A stretch of DNA of 16,011 nucleotides from Rhizobiales bacterium CCH3-A5 (GTDB lineage: Bacteria > Pseudomonadota > Alphaproteobacteria > Rhizobiales > Beijerinckiaceae). The stretch is taken from NCBI GenBank assembly GCA_001556025.1, contig LSIB01000034.1, positions 1 through 16,011 on the forward strand, in the 5' to 3' direction. The position numbers and the translations under genes were made by a program. The notes under the pieces are model-generated. The model made no database searches and had not been told where the DNA came from. It saw only the letters and a list, made by a program, of their open reading frames with translations. Shown piece by piece: positions 1 through 7,077 of this stretch. The number at the start of each line of letters is the position of its first letter. The stretch's first letter is position 1.

Positions 1-901
1 TGGCGCGCGCCTCGATCCAGCGCCCGATCAGGATCAGGGTCACGATCACCGCGCTCGCCTCGAAATAGGTGTATTCGGTCCCGTCCGGCAACAGGCCGGG
101 CATGAAGGTCGCGACGCTCGAATAGAGGAAGGCCGCGGTCGTGCCGAGCGCCACCAGCGAGTTCATGTCCGGAGCGCCACGCAGCAGCGCCGGCCACCCC
201 TTGCGGATGAAGCGCTGGCCGGGCACCGCCATCACGAAGCCGGCGAGCAGGAACGACAGCACCTTGATGTTGAACTCGCCGATCCGGCCGGCAAGAAAAT
301 GGTGCAGCGTCTCGGACATGTGCATGCCCATCTCGAAGACGAGCAGCGGCAGGGTGGCGAGCGCCGCCAGGACGACGTCACGGCGCAACCCCGAGAGTTC
401 GGTTTCCCGGGCCTGACGTTCGCGGTCGGCGGTATCGACCGCATTCCGGATCGGTTCGGCCTCGTAGCCGGCGGCGGAGACTGCCTCGACGAGCGAGGGC
501 GCCATCTCCGGCCCGCCCAGCACGCGCACGGATGCACGCGAGGTCGCCAGATTGACGGCTGCGTCGAGGACGCCTGGCACCGCCTTGAGCGCACGCTCGA
601 CTCGCCCGACGCAGGAGGCGCAGGTCATGCCGGAGACACTCAACTCGACGACGCTCTCCCTCGGCTCGTAGCCCACCTTGCGGATGGCCGCGTCAATGGC
701 CGCCGTCTCGACCCTGCCGGACGAGAGGGCGACGTGCGCCCGCTGCGTCGCCAGGTTCACCGAGACGCCACCGACGCCCTCGACCCCTGCGATCGCCCGC
801 TCCACGCGGCCGACGCATGAGGCGCAGCTCATTCCCTCGACAGGAAAATCCAATTGAATGCCGTGTGAGGCCGGGTTTCTGGCCATCGTTGCAGTCGACA
901 T
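1..901 (-). CDS. copA: Copper-translocating P1B-type ATPase CopA (N-terminal 300 aa; gene continues past left edge)
   Basis: This gene exports Cu(I) from the cytoplasm across the inner membrane using ATP. The visible part begins at ATG 901 with a GGAGA ribosome site about 10 nt upstream. It holds two heavy-metal-associated domains: the first has MSCASC (Cys26 and Cys29) and the second has MTCASC (Cys94 and Cys97). Membrane segments follow from about residue 175, separated by a Met/His-rich turn (EMGMHM, about 190-195). The platform motif GAPDMNSLV (about 242-250), typical of Cu+-ATPases, is present. The CPC motif, DKTG phosphorylation loop and ATP-binding domain lie outside the window. The gene is divergent from the CopZ-like gene at 1088 and has its own MerR-type promoter, so copper induction is likely. 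The family is certain. Copper rather than silver or another metal follows from the CASC-type domains and the copper-related neighbours. Confidence 0.96.
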   Translation of the reverse strand, partial: MSTATMARNPASHGIQLDFPVEGMSCASCVGRVERAIAGVEGVGGVSVNLATQRAHVALSSGRVETAAIDAAIRKVGYEPRESVVELSVSGMTCASCVGRVERALKAVPGVLDAAVNLATSRASVRVLGGPEMAPSLVEAVSAAGYEAEPIRNAVDTADRERQARETELSGLRRDVVLAALATLPLLVFEMGMHMSETLHHFLAGRIGEFNIKVLSFLLAGFVMAVPGQRFIRKGWPALLRGAPDMNSLVALGTTAAFLYSSVATFMPGLLPDGTEYTYFEASAVIVTLILIGRWIEARA

Positions 902-929
902 GACGTGTCTCCGAACTGTGATGGCAAGG

Positions 930-960
930 GATATGGTGCTTCCCATAATGGTAAGGTCAA
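930..960 (-). promoter_or_regulatory. CueR/HmrR-type copper promoter of copA
   Basis: On the minus strand a -35 TTGACC (960-955) and a -10 CATATC (935-930) are separated by 19 bp, the overlong spacer typical of promoters activated by MerR-family regulators. The spacer carries a dyad of the form ACCTTaCCA...TGGgAAG, close to known CueR/HmrR operators. It ends 29 nt before the copA start codon. No merR-type gene is present in the window, so the regulator must be encoded elsewhere. Confidence 0.8.
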
Positions 961-1021
961 GCGCTATTGGAGCGTTCGCAGAAAAATTCTTCGGACGCGT
1001 CGAGACAGCGAAAAAAGCCTC

Positions 1022-1052
1022 TTGACCTTACCACTGTGGAAAGCCGCAGCCT
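1022..1052 (+). promoter_or_regulatory. CueR/HmrR-type copper promoter of the CopZ-like gene
   Basis: The -35 TTGACC (1022-1027) and the weak -10 CAGCCT (1047-1052) are separated by exactly 19 bp containing the dyad ACCTTACCActgTGGaAAG. The first 13 bases, CTTGACCTTACCA, are identical to those of the copA box on the other strand. The promoter drives the gene starting at 1088 and possibly the aap operon behind it. Confidence 0.78.
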
Positions 1053-1087
1053 CCTTCTCACCCGCACATCAACAGGAGGCTTCAGCC

Positions 1088-1360
1088 ATGTGCTCGTGCC
1101 AGCAACATTCCAATTCCACATCCGAAACCGTCGCGACCCCATCGCCGGGTGGACTCAATTTCCGCGTTGATGACATGACCTGCGGCCACTGTGCCGGCAC
1201 GATCAAGAAGGCGATCGAGACGACCCTGCCTGGCACCACCGTCGATGCCGATCCGGCCTCCAAGCTCGTGAACGTGACGGGCTTCGGCGACTATGCCGCC
1301 ATCAAGGCGATCGTGACCGGCGCTGGCTACACGCCAAGCGCCGCGCCCGTCGCAGCCTGA
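1088..1360 (+). CDS. copZ: CopZ-like copper chaperone (heavy-metal-associated domain protein, 90 aa)
   Basis: This is a small cytosolic Cu(I)-binding protein with one heavy-metal-associated domain (about residues 23-85), metal motif MTCGHC, and the closing glycine-tyrosine pattern of the fold (VTGAGYTP). A short N-terminal extension adds two more cysteines (MCSCQQH), an extra potential metal site not found in minimal CopZ proteins. ATG 1088 is chosen because AGGAGG sits 8 nt upstream. An in-frame extension back to 905 would run through the promoter and is rejected. It probably passes copper to CopA or to the regulator. It is preceded by its own copper promoter and followed after 78 nt by the aap transporter genes. 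Confidence 0.9.
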   Translation: MCSCQQHSNSTSETVATPSPGGLNFRVDDMTCGHCAGTIKKAIETTLPGTTVDADPASKLVNVTGFGDYAAIKAIVTGAGYTPSAAPVAA

Positions 1361-1379
1361 GCGAAATCCGGGGGCAGAA

Positions 1380-1414
1380 AGCGGCACGAGGTCGTCTGAC
1401 CTACGCAAGCCGCT
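1380..1414 (+). other. Two-tier stem-loop between copZ and aapJ
   Basis: The outer arms AGCGGC and GCCGCT enclose an inner hairpin AGGTC-gtct-GACCT. No T-run follows, so it does not look like an intrinsic terminator. It sits 25 nt before aapJ and could act in RNA processing, attenuation or transcript protection. Confidence 0.5.
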
Positions 1415-1438
1415 CGTCCCGCAACAGAGGGGATTGTC

Positions 1439-2464
1439 ATGAAGAGCATCATTCTGGCCGCGCTTGCTCTTGCGGGCGCGGCCGCCCTCCCGGCGGAAGC
1501 CGCCGAGGGCGATACCGTCAAGGCCATCAGGACCCGAGGCGAACTGCTCTGCGGCGTCTCGACAGGCGTCTCGACAGGCATGTCAACACTGGACAACCAA
1601 GGCAACTGGAAGGGGATGGAGGTTGAGTTCTGCCGGGGTTTGGCCGCTGCGATCCTCGGTGACGCCAGTAAGGTGAAGTTCGTCCCACTCGAGTTCCGGG
1701 TCGCCTTCACGACGCTGCAGTCCGGCGCCGCCGACATCCTGGCGCGCACGGCGACATGGAGCTACTCGCGCGACGCCTCGCTCAACCTCGATTGGGGCGG
1801 CGTCTACATGTATGATGGTCAAGGCTTTATGGTCGCGAAGAAGCTCGGCGCCAAGAGCGGCAAGGACCTGAACGGCGCGTCGATCTGCGTCTCGGCCGGC
1901 ACCACGTCGGAGCTGAACCTCGCCGACTATTTCCGCTCCAACGGCATGAAATACACCGTCATCACCGGATCGACCCGAGAGCAGAACCAGCAGAGCCTGG
2001 AGTCGGGCCGGTGCGACGCCTACTCAAACGAGCGCGGCGGCCTGGCGGCGAGCCGAACGGCGATGAAGAACCCCGACGACTGGGTGATCCTGCCGGACGT
2101 CTTCTCCAAGGAGCCGCTCGGGCCGACGCTTCGTCAGGATGACGCCCGATTCCGCGATATCGTGGCCTGGACCCTCAACATCATCATCGCCGCCGAGGAA
2201 TTCGGCGTGACGAAGGCGAATGTCGCCGAACAGGCGGCCAGTTCGACCAACCCGGAAGTCCAGCGCATGCTCGGCAAGACGGGCGAGTTCGGCAAGATGC
2301 TCGGGATGGAGCAGGACTGGGCCGTAAAAGTCATCGCGGCAACGGGCAATTATGGCGAGCTCTACGAGAGCAACCTCGGTTCGGGCAGCCCGATCAAGCT
2401 CGATCGCGGCCTAAACTCGCTGTGGAGCAAGGGCGGGCTGCTCTACAGCCCGCCTTTCCGGTGA
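1439..2464 (+). CDS. aapJ: General L-amino-acid ABC transporter, periplasmic binding protein (AapJ-like)
   Basis: This 341-aa periplasmic binding protein should deliver amino acids to the permease encoded downstream. It starts with a signal peptide (MKSIILAALALAGAAALPAEA, likely cut near residue 21). The mature part follows the AapJ/BztA layout: LLCGVSTG (about 37-44), GNWKGMEVEFCR (about 55-66), TLQSGAADIL, and the YDGQGFMV stretch. An AGAGGGG ribosome site lies upstream of ATG 1439. Two oddities are visible. A 12-bp tandem duplication gives VSTGVSTGMST near residues 40-50. The motif usually read as RNTTWTLSRD in this family reads RTATWSYSRD here, so the ligand pocket may differ. It leads a four-gene operon. 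The family assignment is firm; the substrate is not shown. Confidence 0.92.
   Translation: MKSIILAALALAGAAALPAEAAEGDTVKAIRTRGELLCGVSTGVSTGMSTLDNQGNWKGMEVEFCRGLAAAILGDASKVKFVPLEFRVAFTTLQSGAADILARTATWSYSRDASLNLDWGGVYMYDGQGFMVAKKLGAKSGKDLNGASICVSAGTTSELNLADYFRSNGMKYTVITGSTREQNQQSLESGRCDAYSNERGGLAASRTAMKNPDDWVILPDVFSKEPLGPTLRQDDARFRDIVAWTLNIIIAAEEFGVTKANVAEQAASSTNPEVQRMLGKTGEFGKMLGMEQDWAVKVIAATGNYGELYESNLGSGSPIKLDRGLNSLWSKGGLLYSPPFR
1553..1588 (+). repeat. 12-bp tandem repeat inside aapJ (two exact and one diverged copy)
   Basis: GGCGTCTCGACA occurs at 1553-1564 and 1565-1576, followed by the diverged copy GGCATGTCAACA at 1577-1588. It encodes the repeated VSTG stretch and keeps the reading frame. 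Confidence 0.85.
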
Positions 2465-2468
2465 ACGA

Positions 2469-2494
2469 GGTGCGGCGGCTCACCCCGCCGCACC
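2469..2494 (+). other. Strong intercistronic hairpin between aapJ and aapQ
   Basis: There are perfect 10-bp arms, GGTGCGGCGG (2469-2478) and CCGCCGCACC (2485-2494), with a 6-nt loop and no T-run. Such hairpins after binding-protein genes commonly protect the upstream message from 3' decay and partly block readthrough, giving more binding protein than permease. The arms are seen directly; the role is inferred. Confidence 0.75.
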
Positions 2495-2513
2495 GCCTCC
2501 TGGAGCTGCGGTC

Positions 2514-3713
2514 ATGACATCGACCGGGTTGAGTGCGCCACAGATCGCGGCACGGCCGGTAACGCTCGGTCGAAAGCTGACAGGGCGACAGCGCCGCCAT
2601 ATCCTCTACCAAGCGGCGTTTCTGCTCGTGCTTTGCGCCTTGCTATGGCTCGCCTGGCGCAATGTCGAGGCCAACCTTGCCGTGCGCAAGCTCGCGCTCG
2701 GCTTCGCCTTCCTGCGACAGGAAGCCGGCTTCGGCATCTCCTTCAGCATCATCCCCTATGCGGAAACCGATACCTATTTGCGGGTTTTCCTCGTCGGCCT
2801 GTCGAACACGCTCCTCGTTGCCTTGCTCGGCATCATCGCGGCGACGCTTCTTGGCTTCGCGATCGGCATCGCGCGCCTCTCGCCGAACTGGGCGGTGGCG
2901 AAGGCTGCGCTTGTCTATGTCGAGACGGTCCGCAACCTGCCCCTCCTTCTGCATGTCCTGATCTGGTACAACGTCGTGATCAGGTCGCTGCCGCCCTCCC
3001 GGCAAGCCGTCAACCTGCTCGACGCCGTCTTCTTGAGCAACCGCGGCATCTTTGTCCCGTCGCTGGAAACGAGCCTGGGTTGGGAGACGTTCGCGCTGTT
3101 GGTAGGCGGAGCGGTTGCCGCGATCGCAGGCATCCTTCGCCGCGCCCGACGCCGGCGCGAGGAGACCGGACAGCCGACGCGTGTGGTGATCCCGATCGTC
3201 TTTATCTTGGCCGGCGCACTGCTCCTTGTCGCTGGATGGGGCCAACTCCGCGTGAGCTGGCCGGCGCTGCAGGGGTTCAACTTTTCCGGCGGCATGGCGT
3301 TGTCGCCAGAGCTAGCGGCGCTGGTCGTGGCGCTGGCCGTCTACAACGCCTCCTTCATTGCGGAACTGGTGCGCGGCTCGATCGAGGCCATCGGCAAGGG
3401 CCAGCGCGAAGCGGCCGCGGCGCTGGGGCTCGACCGCGGCAGGATTTTGAAGCTGGTGATCATCCCACAGGCGATGCGCGTGCTCGTCCCACCGCTGACG
3501 AACCAGTATCTGCATCTCGTTAAGGCGTCGTCGCTGGCGACCGTCATCGGCTATCCGGACCTCGTCAACGTCTTCGTTGGCACGAGCCTCAACCAGACCG
3601 GCCGGGCGATCGAGATCATGGCGATGACAATGGCCGTATACCTCGTGCTCAGTCTGGCCATCACGGGACTTAGCAACTTGCAGTCCCGCCGCCTGAGGCT
3701 CGTTGAGCGATGA
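2514..3713 (+). CDS. aapQ: Amino-acid ABC transporter permease AapQ-like
   Basis: This 399-aa inner-membrane permease is one half of the transmembrane channel. It has hydrophobic segments from about residue 32, a large insertion with further segments (about 190-245) typical of AapQ/BztB rather than of short HisQ-type permeases, and the cytoplasmic coupling loop EAIGKGQREAAAALGL (about 291-306) that contacts the ATPase. A GGAG lies about 8 nt before ATG 2514. The stop codon overlaps the next start as ATGA, so translation is coupled to aapM. The long insertion supports the general L-amino-acid (Aap) subfamily. It shares ancestry with AapM and should pair with it as a heterodimer. Confidence 0.92.
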   Translation: MTSTGLSAPQIAARPVTLGRKLTGRQRRHILYQAAFLLVLCALLWLAWRNVEANLAVRKLALGFAFLRQEAGFGISFSIIPYAETDTYLRVFLVGLSNTLLVALLGIIAATLLGFAIGIARLSPNWAVAKAALVYVETVRNLPLLLHVLIWYNVVIRSLPPSRQAVNLLDAVFLSNRGIFVPSLETSLGWETFALLVGGAVAAIAGILRRARRRREETGQPTRVVIPIVFILAGALLLVAGWGQLRVSWPALQGFNFSGGMALSPELAALVVALAVYNASFIAELVRGSIEAIGKGQREAAAALGLDRGRILKLVIIPQAMRVLVPPLTNQYLHLVKASSLATVIGYPDLVNVFVGTSLNQTGRAIEIMAMTMAVYLVLSLAITGLSNLQSRRLRLVER

Positions 3714-4816
3714 CTGCGCTGGTGAACTCAAGCCGCGTCGAGCAGAGCCCGGCTTCTGCTTCCCTGAGAAGCCAACTCGCCTGGGCGCGCGCCAATCTGT
3801 TCGCTCGGCCGATCGACGTGCTGCTGACATCGACGATCGCCGCAGCCGCTGTCGCGCTGATCTGGGCGATCGTCCCATGGGCGTTCATCGACGCGGTCTG
3901 GATCGGCGAGAACCGCGCCGCCTGCCGGCCGGATGCCGCCTGCTGGGCCTTCATCGTCAACCGTGGCGGCCAGTTCCTCTATGGCTTCTACCCTCAGCCG
4001 GAACGCTGGCGCGTGAACGCCGTATTTTTGATCTTCGCAGTATCGGTCTTCTTGCTGCTGCGGCGCGACACCCCAGGCAAGCGGGTCGTTGCCTTCTTTC
4101 TCCTCCTTGTGTTCCCCATCCTCGGCTATGTCCTGCTCCACGGCGGCGTGGCGGGGCTGTCGCGCGTGACGACCGATAAATGGGGCGGGCTTTCGCTAAC
4201 GCTTCTTCTCGGCGTCGCCGGAATCGTCGTGTCGTTCCCAATCGCGATCGTGCTGGCGCTGGGTCGGCAGAGCGAAATGCCGCTGTTTCGCTGGGCGAGC
4301 ATCGCCTACATCGAGATCTGCCGCGGACTGCCGCTCATCGCCGTGCTGTTCATGGCGCGGATCCTTCTACCTTACGCCTTTCCGGTTGGCTCCGAGTTCG
4401 ATCCCCTCGCGCTCGCGGTCACCGGCATCATCCTGTTCGAAAGCGCCTATCTCGCGGAAGTGTTCCGAGGAGGCTTCCAAGCGATCCCGAAGGGTCAGGC
4501 CGAAGCGGCCGCCGCGATCGGGTTCGGCTACTGGCGGACCGCGATCTACGTCACGCTGCCGCAGATGTTGCGCGTCGTGGTTCCCGGCGTCGTCAACAAC
4601 GCTATCGCGCTGGTGAAGAACACGACGTTGGTCGTGATTCTGGGGCTCTTCGAGGTCCTGAACATCGTCGCTGCCGGCGCCGCCGATCCCGACTGGCTGG
4701 GGCTCCACGCGGAGGGCTACGTCTTCGTCGGGCTGGTCTTCTGGGGGCTCTGTTTCGCCATGTCGCGCTACAGTCAGAGCCTCGAACGCGAGCTCAAGGC
4801 GGCGGAACGGCAATGA
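3710..4816 (+). CDS. aapM: Amino-acid ABC transporter permease AapM-like
   Basis: This second transmembrane subunit (368 aa) pairs with AapQ. Hydrophobic segments are visible at about 37-60, 103-118, 127-145, 162-184 and onward. The ABC coupling loop is [16 protein letters not shown] (about 258-273), followed by the [11 protein letters not shown] stretch typical of polar amino-acid permeases. Its start overlaps the aapQ stop by 4 nt and its own stop overlaps the aapP start by 4 nt (ATGA both times), so the three genes form a tightly coupled unit. Length and order match the rhizobial aapJQMP operon. Confidence 0.92.
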   Translation: MTALVNSSRVEQSPASASLRSQLAWARANLFARPIDVLLTSTIAAAAVALIWAIVPWAFIDAVWIGENRAACRPDAACWAFIVNRGGQFLYGFYPQPERWRVNAVFLIFAVSVFLLLRRDTPGKRVVAFFLLLVFPILGYVLLHGGVAGLSRVTTDKWGGLSLTLLLGVAGIVVSFPIAIVLALGRQSEMPLFRWASIAYIEICRGLPLIAVLFMARILLPYAFPVGSEFDPLALAVTGIILFESAYLAEVFRGGFQAIPKGQAEAAAAIGFGYWRTAIYVTLPQMLRVVVPGVVNNAIALVKNTTLVVILGLFEVLNIVAAGAADPDWLGLHAEGYVFVGLVFWGLCFAMSRYSQSLERELKAAERQ

Positions 4817-5586
4817 TGTCATCGTCCAGCCGCCCGCTTCTCGAGGTCTCCGGGCTGAACAAATGGTTCGGCGCTATGCAAGCTCTGCGCGACGTCGATC
4901 TGACCGTCGGGGTCGGAGAGCGCATCGTGGTCTGCGGTCCGTCCGGTTCGGGCAAGTCGACGATGGTCCGATGCATCAATGCCCTTGAACGCTACCAGAG
5001 TGGCCTGATCCGATTGGAGGGGGAGGCCATCAACGCCGATTGCGACAGCGTCTTCGGGGCGAGGCGCGCGATCGGGATGGTGTTCCAGTCGTTCAACCTC
5101 TTTCCGCATCTCAGCGTCCTCGACAACATCACGCTCGGCCCGCGCAAGCTGCTCCGGTTGCCGCGGCCCGATGCCGAGAGCGCGGCGATGATGCTGCTCT
5201 CCCAGGTCCGGATGGAGGATCAGGCGCGCAAGATGCCGTCGCAGCTCTCGGGCGGCCAGCAGCAGCGGGCCGCGATCGCGCGCGCATTGGCCATGAACCC
5301 CAAACTGATGCTGTTCGACGAGCCGACCTCGGCCTTGGACCCCGAAATGGTCAAGGAGGTTCTCGATGTCATGACGGCCTTGGCGGAAGCCGGGACGACG
5401 ATGATCTGCGTGACCCACGAGATGGGCTTCGCCAAGGCCGTTGCGGACCGGATCGTGTTCATGGACCAAGGGAAGATCGTCGAGACCGCTGATCCCGCTG
5501 CGTTCTTCGCCGGCGACTGCTGCGATCGGGCACGGAGTTTTGTTGGCACCACCACCGGTCGGTCAGGCCTAGCGTCATCTTCGTGA
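4813..5586 (+). CDS. aapP: Amino-acid ABC transporter ATP-binding protein AapP-like
   Basis: This 257-aa cytoplasmic ATPase powers the transporter. All motifs are present: Walker [10 protein letters not shown] (42-50), Q-loop Gln92 ([10 protein letters not shown]), signature LSGGQ (145-149), Walker B LMLFDE (165-170), D-loop SALD and switch His202 (CVTHEM). The reading frame stays open upstream through aapM, but ATG 4813 overlapping the aapM stop is the natural start and gives the normal family length. The C-terminus (after about 232) contains Cys-Cys and a Gly/Ser-rich tail in place of the usual short Arg/Lys-rich end. The motif set indicates an active ATPase. Confidence 0.93.
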   Translation: MMSSSSRPLLEVSGLNKWFGAMQALRDVDLTVGVGERIVVCGPSGSGKSTMVRCINALERYQSGLIRLEGEAINADCDSVFGARRAIGMVFQSFNLFPHLSVLDNITLGPRKLLRLPRPDAESAAMMLLSQVRMEDQARKMPSQLSGGQQQRAAIARALAMNPKLMLFDEPTSALDPEMVKEVLDVMTALAEAGTTMICVTHEMGFAKAVADRIVFMDQGKIVETADPAAFFAGDCCDRARSFVGTTTGRSGLASSS

Positions 5587-5607
5587 TCTGATCGGGGTTA
5601 TAAACAG

Positions 5608-5775
5608 ATGAGCAAGAAACTTCATCGACTTTCAATGCCGGTCGGCGCGCAAAAAAGTCCGCGAAAGCGGAAGGTCAACAAGACGATTCTGAGGGGGTCT
5701 CTAACAAGTTTCAAGAAACTTATCTTGTTTATGTCGTTAGCAATACTAGTATTTATTATTTTAACAAATAGATGA
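5608..5775 (+). CDS. Possible 55-aa basic, C-terminally membrane-anchored peptide (unrecognised)
   Basis: An open frame from ATG 5608 to TGA 5773-5775 encodes 55 aa. The first about 37 residues are strongly basic (for example SPRKRKVNK), and residues about 38-53 form a hydrophobic segment (LILFMSLAILVFIIL) ending in TNR, like a small tail-anchored peptide or a type I toxin. I recognise no family. The ribosome site is weak (GGGG about 10 nt upstream). The second half is AT-rich with codons rare in the neighbouring genes (TTA, CTA, ATA). The frame overlaps a minus-strand terminator at 5651-5671, so it may be a chance frame in the convergent spacer between aapP and the copper-storage operon. Low confidence. 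Confidence 0.25.
   Translation: MSKKLHRLSMPVGAQKSPRKRKVNKTILRGSLTSFKKLILFMSLAILVFIILTNR
5651..5671 (-). terminator. Intrinsic terminator of the copper-storage operon
   Basis: On the minus strand the stem TCCGC-tttc-GCGGA is followed by CTTTTTT. It lies about 110 nt after the stop of the last minus-strand gene (5780) in a convergent spacer. The stem is only 5 bp, so strength is uncertain. Confidence 0.55.
5703..5729. other. AT-rich stem-loop in the convergent spacer
   Basis: AAGTTT-caag-AAACTT (5706-5721) is nested in outer arms AACAAG (5703-5708) and CTTGTT (5724-5729). It could be a weak plus-strand terminator for the aap operon, being the only dyad after aapP on that strand, but the stem is AT-rich and no clean T-run follows. 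Confidence 0.35.
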
Positions 5776-5779
5776 AAAT

Positions 5780-6565
5780 CTAGCGCATGCCGAAGCTCAT
5801 CCAGGCTGCCATGGCGACCATCATGAGATTCTCGGTCAACGACACGAAGCCGAGTGGAACCCTGCTGCTGCCCCCGACGCACGCGCACTTGATCTGGCGA
5901 CGGTCGATGTAGACGGCCTTGACCACCGACGCAGCGCCGATGGTGCCGATGAAGGCCGCGACCGGAACGGAGAGCCAGGTCAGGGCTCCGGCGATCATCA
6001 GCACACCAGCCATCAGCTCGGCATACGGATAGACATAGGAGTAAGGCACCCAGCGCCGCGCCAGAAGGTCGTAGCCGAGGAACATGGTCGAGAAGCTCTC
6101 GACGTCCTGAAGCTTGAGCAGCGCCAGGATGCACATGCTGAAAGCGATGAACCACTCCAGCGAGTGCAAATCGAGAAGACGACCCGAGCTAGCCCAGTTG
6201 GCCGCGAGCGCCATCAGTGCCGCGACGGCAAAGACCCAGATAACGGGCGTATAGCTGGTCGCCCCGGGATCGGCGACGCTCAGCCCAAAGAAGCGACGCA
6301 GATCGTCGTAGCCGCCGACGCGTTGTCCGTCGATGAAGGTCTGCGGCGTGGTCTTGACGTCGTGCTCGGACTTGAAGGCGTCGGTCTCAGCCCTCGAGGT
6401 CAGCCAGCGATCTTCGACGGTGTAGCCGCGGCGGCTCAGCAGGTCCCGCGCTTTCAGCCCGAACGGGCATTCATGCTCCGGCATCACCATCCGGTAGATG
6501 GTGGCCTGACGCGCTTCACTGGTCGTCACCGCTACGTCTCCAGTGCTTTCGAGCAAGTCGTTCAC
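5780..6565 (-). CDS. Glutaredoxin-MauE fusion, redox-associated membrane protein
   Basis: This 261-aa protein has an N-terminal glutaredoxin-like domain (about residues 22-95) with active site CPFG (Cys33 single, no second resolving Cys) and the cis-proline region TPQTF (73-77). A MauE/DoxX-type membrane domain with about four segments (about 105-260) carries the motif KCACVGG (Cys227, Cys229). Such proteins are thought to move reducing equivalents across the membrane, here plausibly for copper-binding thiols. Start: GTG 6565, whose GTGA overlaps the stop of the upstream gene. A longer in-frame start at 6673 would overlap that gene by more than 100 nt with low-complexity sequence and is rejected. 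It is the last gene of a four-gene copper operon. The substrate is unknown. Confidence 0.85.
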   Translation of the reverse strand: MNDLLESTGDVAVTTSEARQATIYRMVMPEHECPFGLKARDLLSRRGYTVEDRWLTSRAETDAFKSEHDVKTTPQTFIDGQRVGGYDDLRRFFGLSVADPGATSYTPVIWVFAVAALMALAANWASSGRLLDLHSLEWFIAFSMCILALLKLQDVESFSTMFLGYDLLARRWVPYSYVYPYAELMAGVLMIAGALTWLSVPVAAFIGTIGAASVVKAVYIDRRQIKCACVGGSSRVPLGFVSLTENLMMVAMAAWMSFGMR

Positions 6566-7026
6566 TGCCGGGCCAGAAGGGCTTCCATCTGGGCGATCTC
6601 CTTGCGCTGGCTGGCGACGATGTCGCCGCACAGCGCCTTGATCTCCGGATCCGTGAGCGTCGCCTGCTCGCACATCAGGATGGCGCCCGAATGATGCGGG
6701 ATCATGGCCCGAAGGAACTCGGCGTTTCCGATGCCGGCCTGCGTGCGCATGCCGACGAAGCTGAGTGCGAACACCAAGATGGCGGCCGCGCCGACCGCCA
6801 GGTTGATGCGCCGCGACGGGAACATCGAGCGCATCGAGACCAGCATGATCACCGTCATCGGCGCGACCATCATGAGGGTCATGTAGACGTTGTTCAGATT
6901 GAAACGGAAATGGGCAACCGTCGCGATCATCGTGTACATGACGAAGTACATCACAATGAAATCGAGGACGATCTCGACTGCGAGGCCGCGGTAGTGGCCT
7001 TGCTTCATGTCACCGTGATGCTCCAT
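6562..7026 (-). CDS. Membrane DUF305 protein (CopM-like C-terminal domain)
   Basis: This is a 154-aa protein with three predicted membrane helices (about 13-40, 44-69 and 74-95) followed by a short DUF305 domain, marked by FLRAMIPHHSGAILMCEQA (about 104-122) and a closing helix with KEIAQMEALL. DUF305 proteins are metal-binding ferritin-like helical proteins, several of which bind copper through His and Met. The N-terminus is His/Met-rich (MEHHGDM) and the helices contain unusually many Met. AGGGAG lies about 8 nt before ATG 7026. It lies 51 nt after the periplasmic DUF305 gene and overlaps the glutaredoxin-MauE gene by 4 nt, indicating one operon. The copper role is inferred from family and neighbours. 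Confidence 0.85.
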   Translation of the reverse strand: MEHHGDMKQGHYRGLAVEIVLDFIVMYFVMYTMIATVAHFRFNLNNVYMTLMMVAPMTVIMLVSMRSMFPSRRINLAVGAAAILVFALSFVGMRTQAGIGNAEFLRAMIPHHSGAILMCEQATLTDPEIKALCGDIVASQRKEIAQMEALLARQ

Positions 7027-7077
7027 ATCCCCAACTCCCTCATCGTGGCTTTGATCGACTGTCCAATAAGCGCGACG

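Noticed and set aside
571..588. Sigma-54-like TGGCAC...TTG
   Set aside because: It lies inside the copA coding sequence and the -12 element does not match at the required spacing.
905..1087. In-frame upstream extension of the CopZ-like protein to 905
   Set aside because: It would read through the copper promoter and lacks a ribosome site; ATG 1088 has AGGAGG.
2633..3523. 296-aa frame within aapQ
   Set aside because: Arg/Ala-rich composition typical of an out-of-frame reading of high-GC coding DNA; aapQ in the other frame has clear family motifs.
4180..4812. Upstream extension of the AapP reading frame
   Set aside because: It lies entirely inside aapM in another frame; the ATGA overlap at 4813 gives the normal ABC ATPase length.
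5663..5680. A third copper-promoter-like sequence (TTGACCTTCC on the minus strand)
   Set aside because: The right half of the dyad and a -10 at 19 bp are missing, and it lies in a terminator region.
6566..6673. Longer start of the glutaredoxin-MauE protein
   Set aside because: The extension overlaps the DUF305 gene by over 100 nt and is low-complexity; GTG 6565 overlaps the upstream stop.
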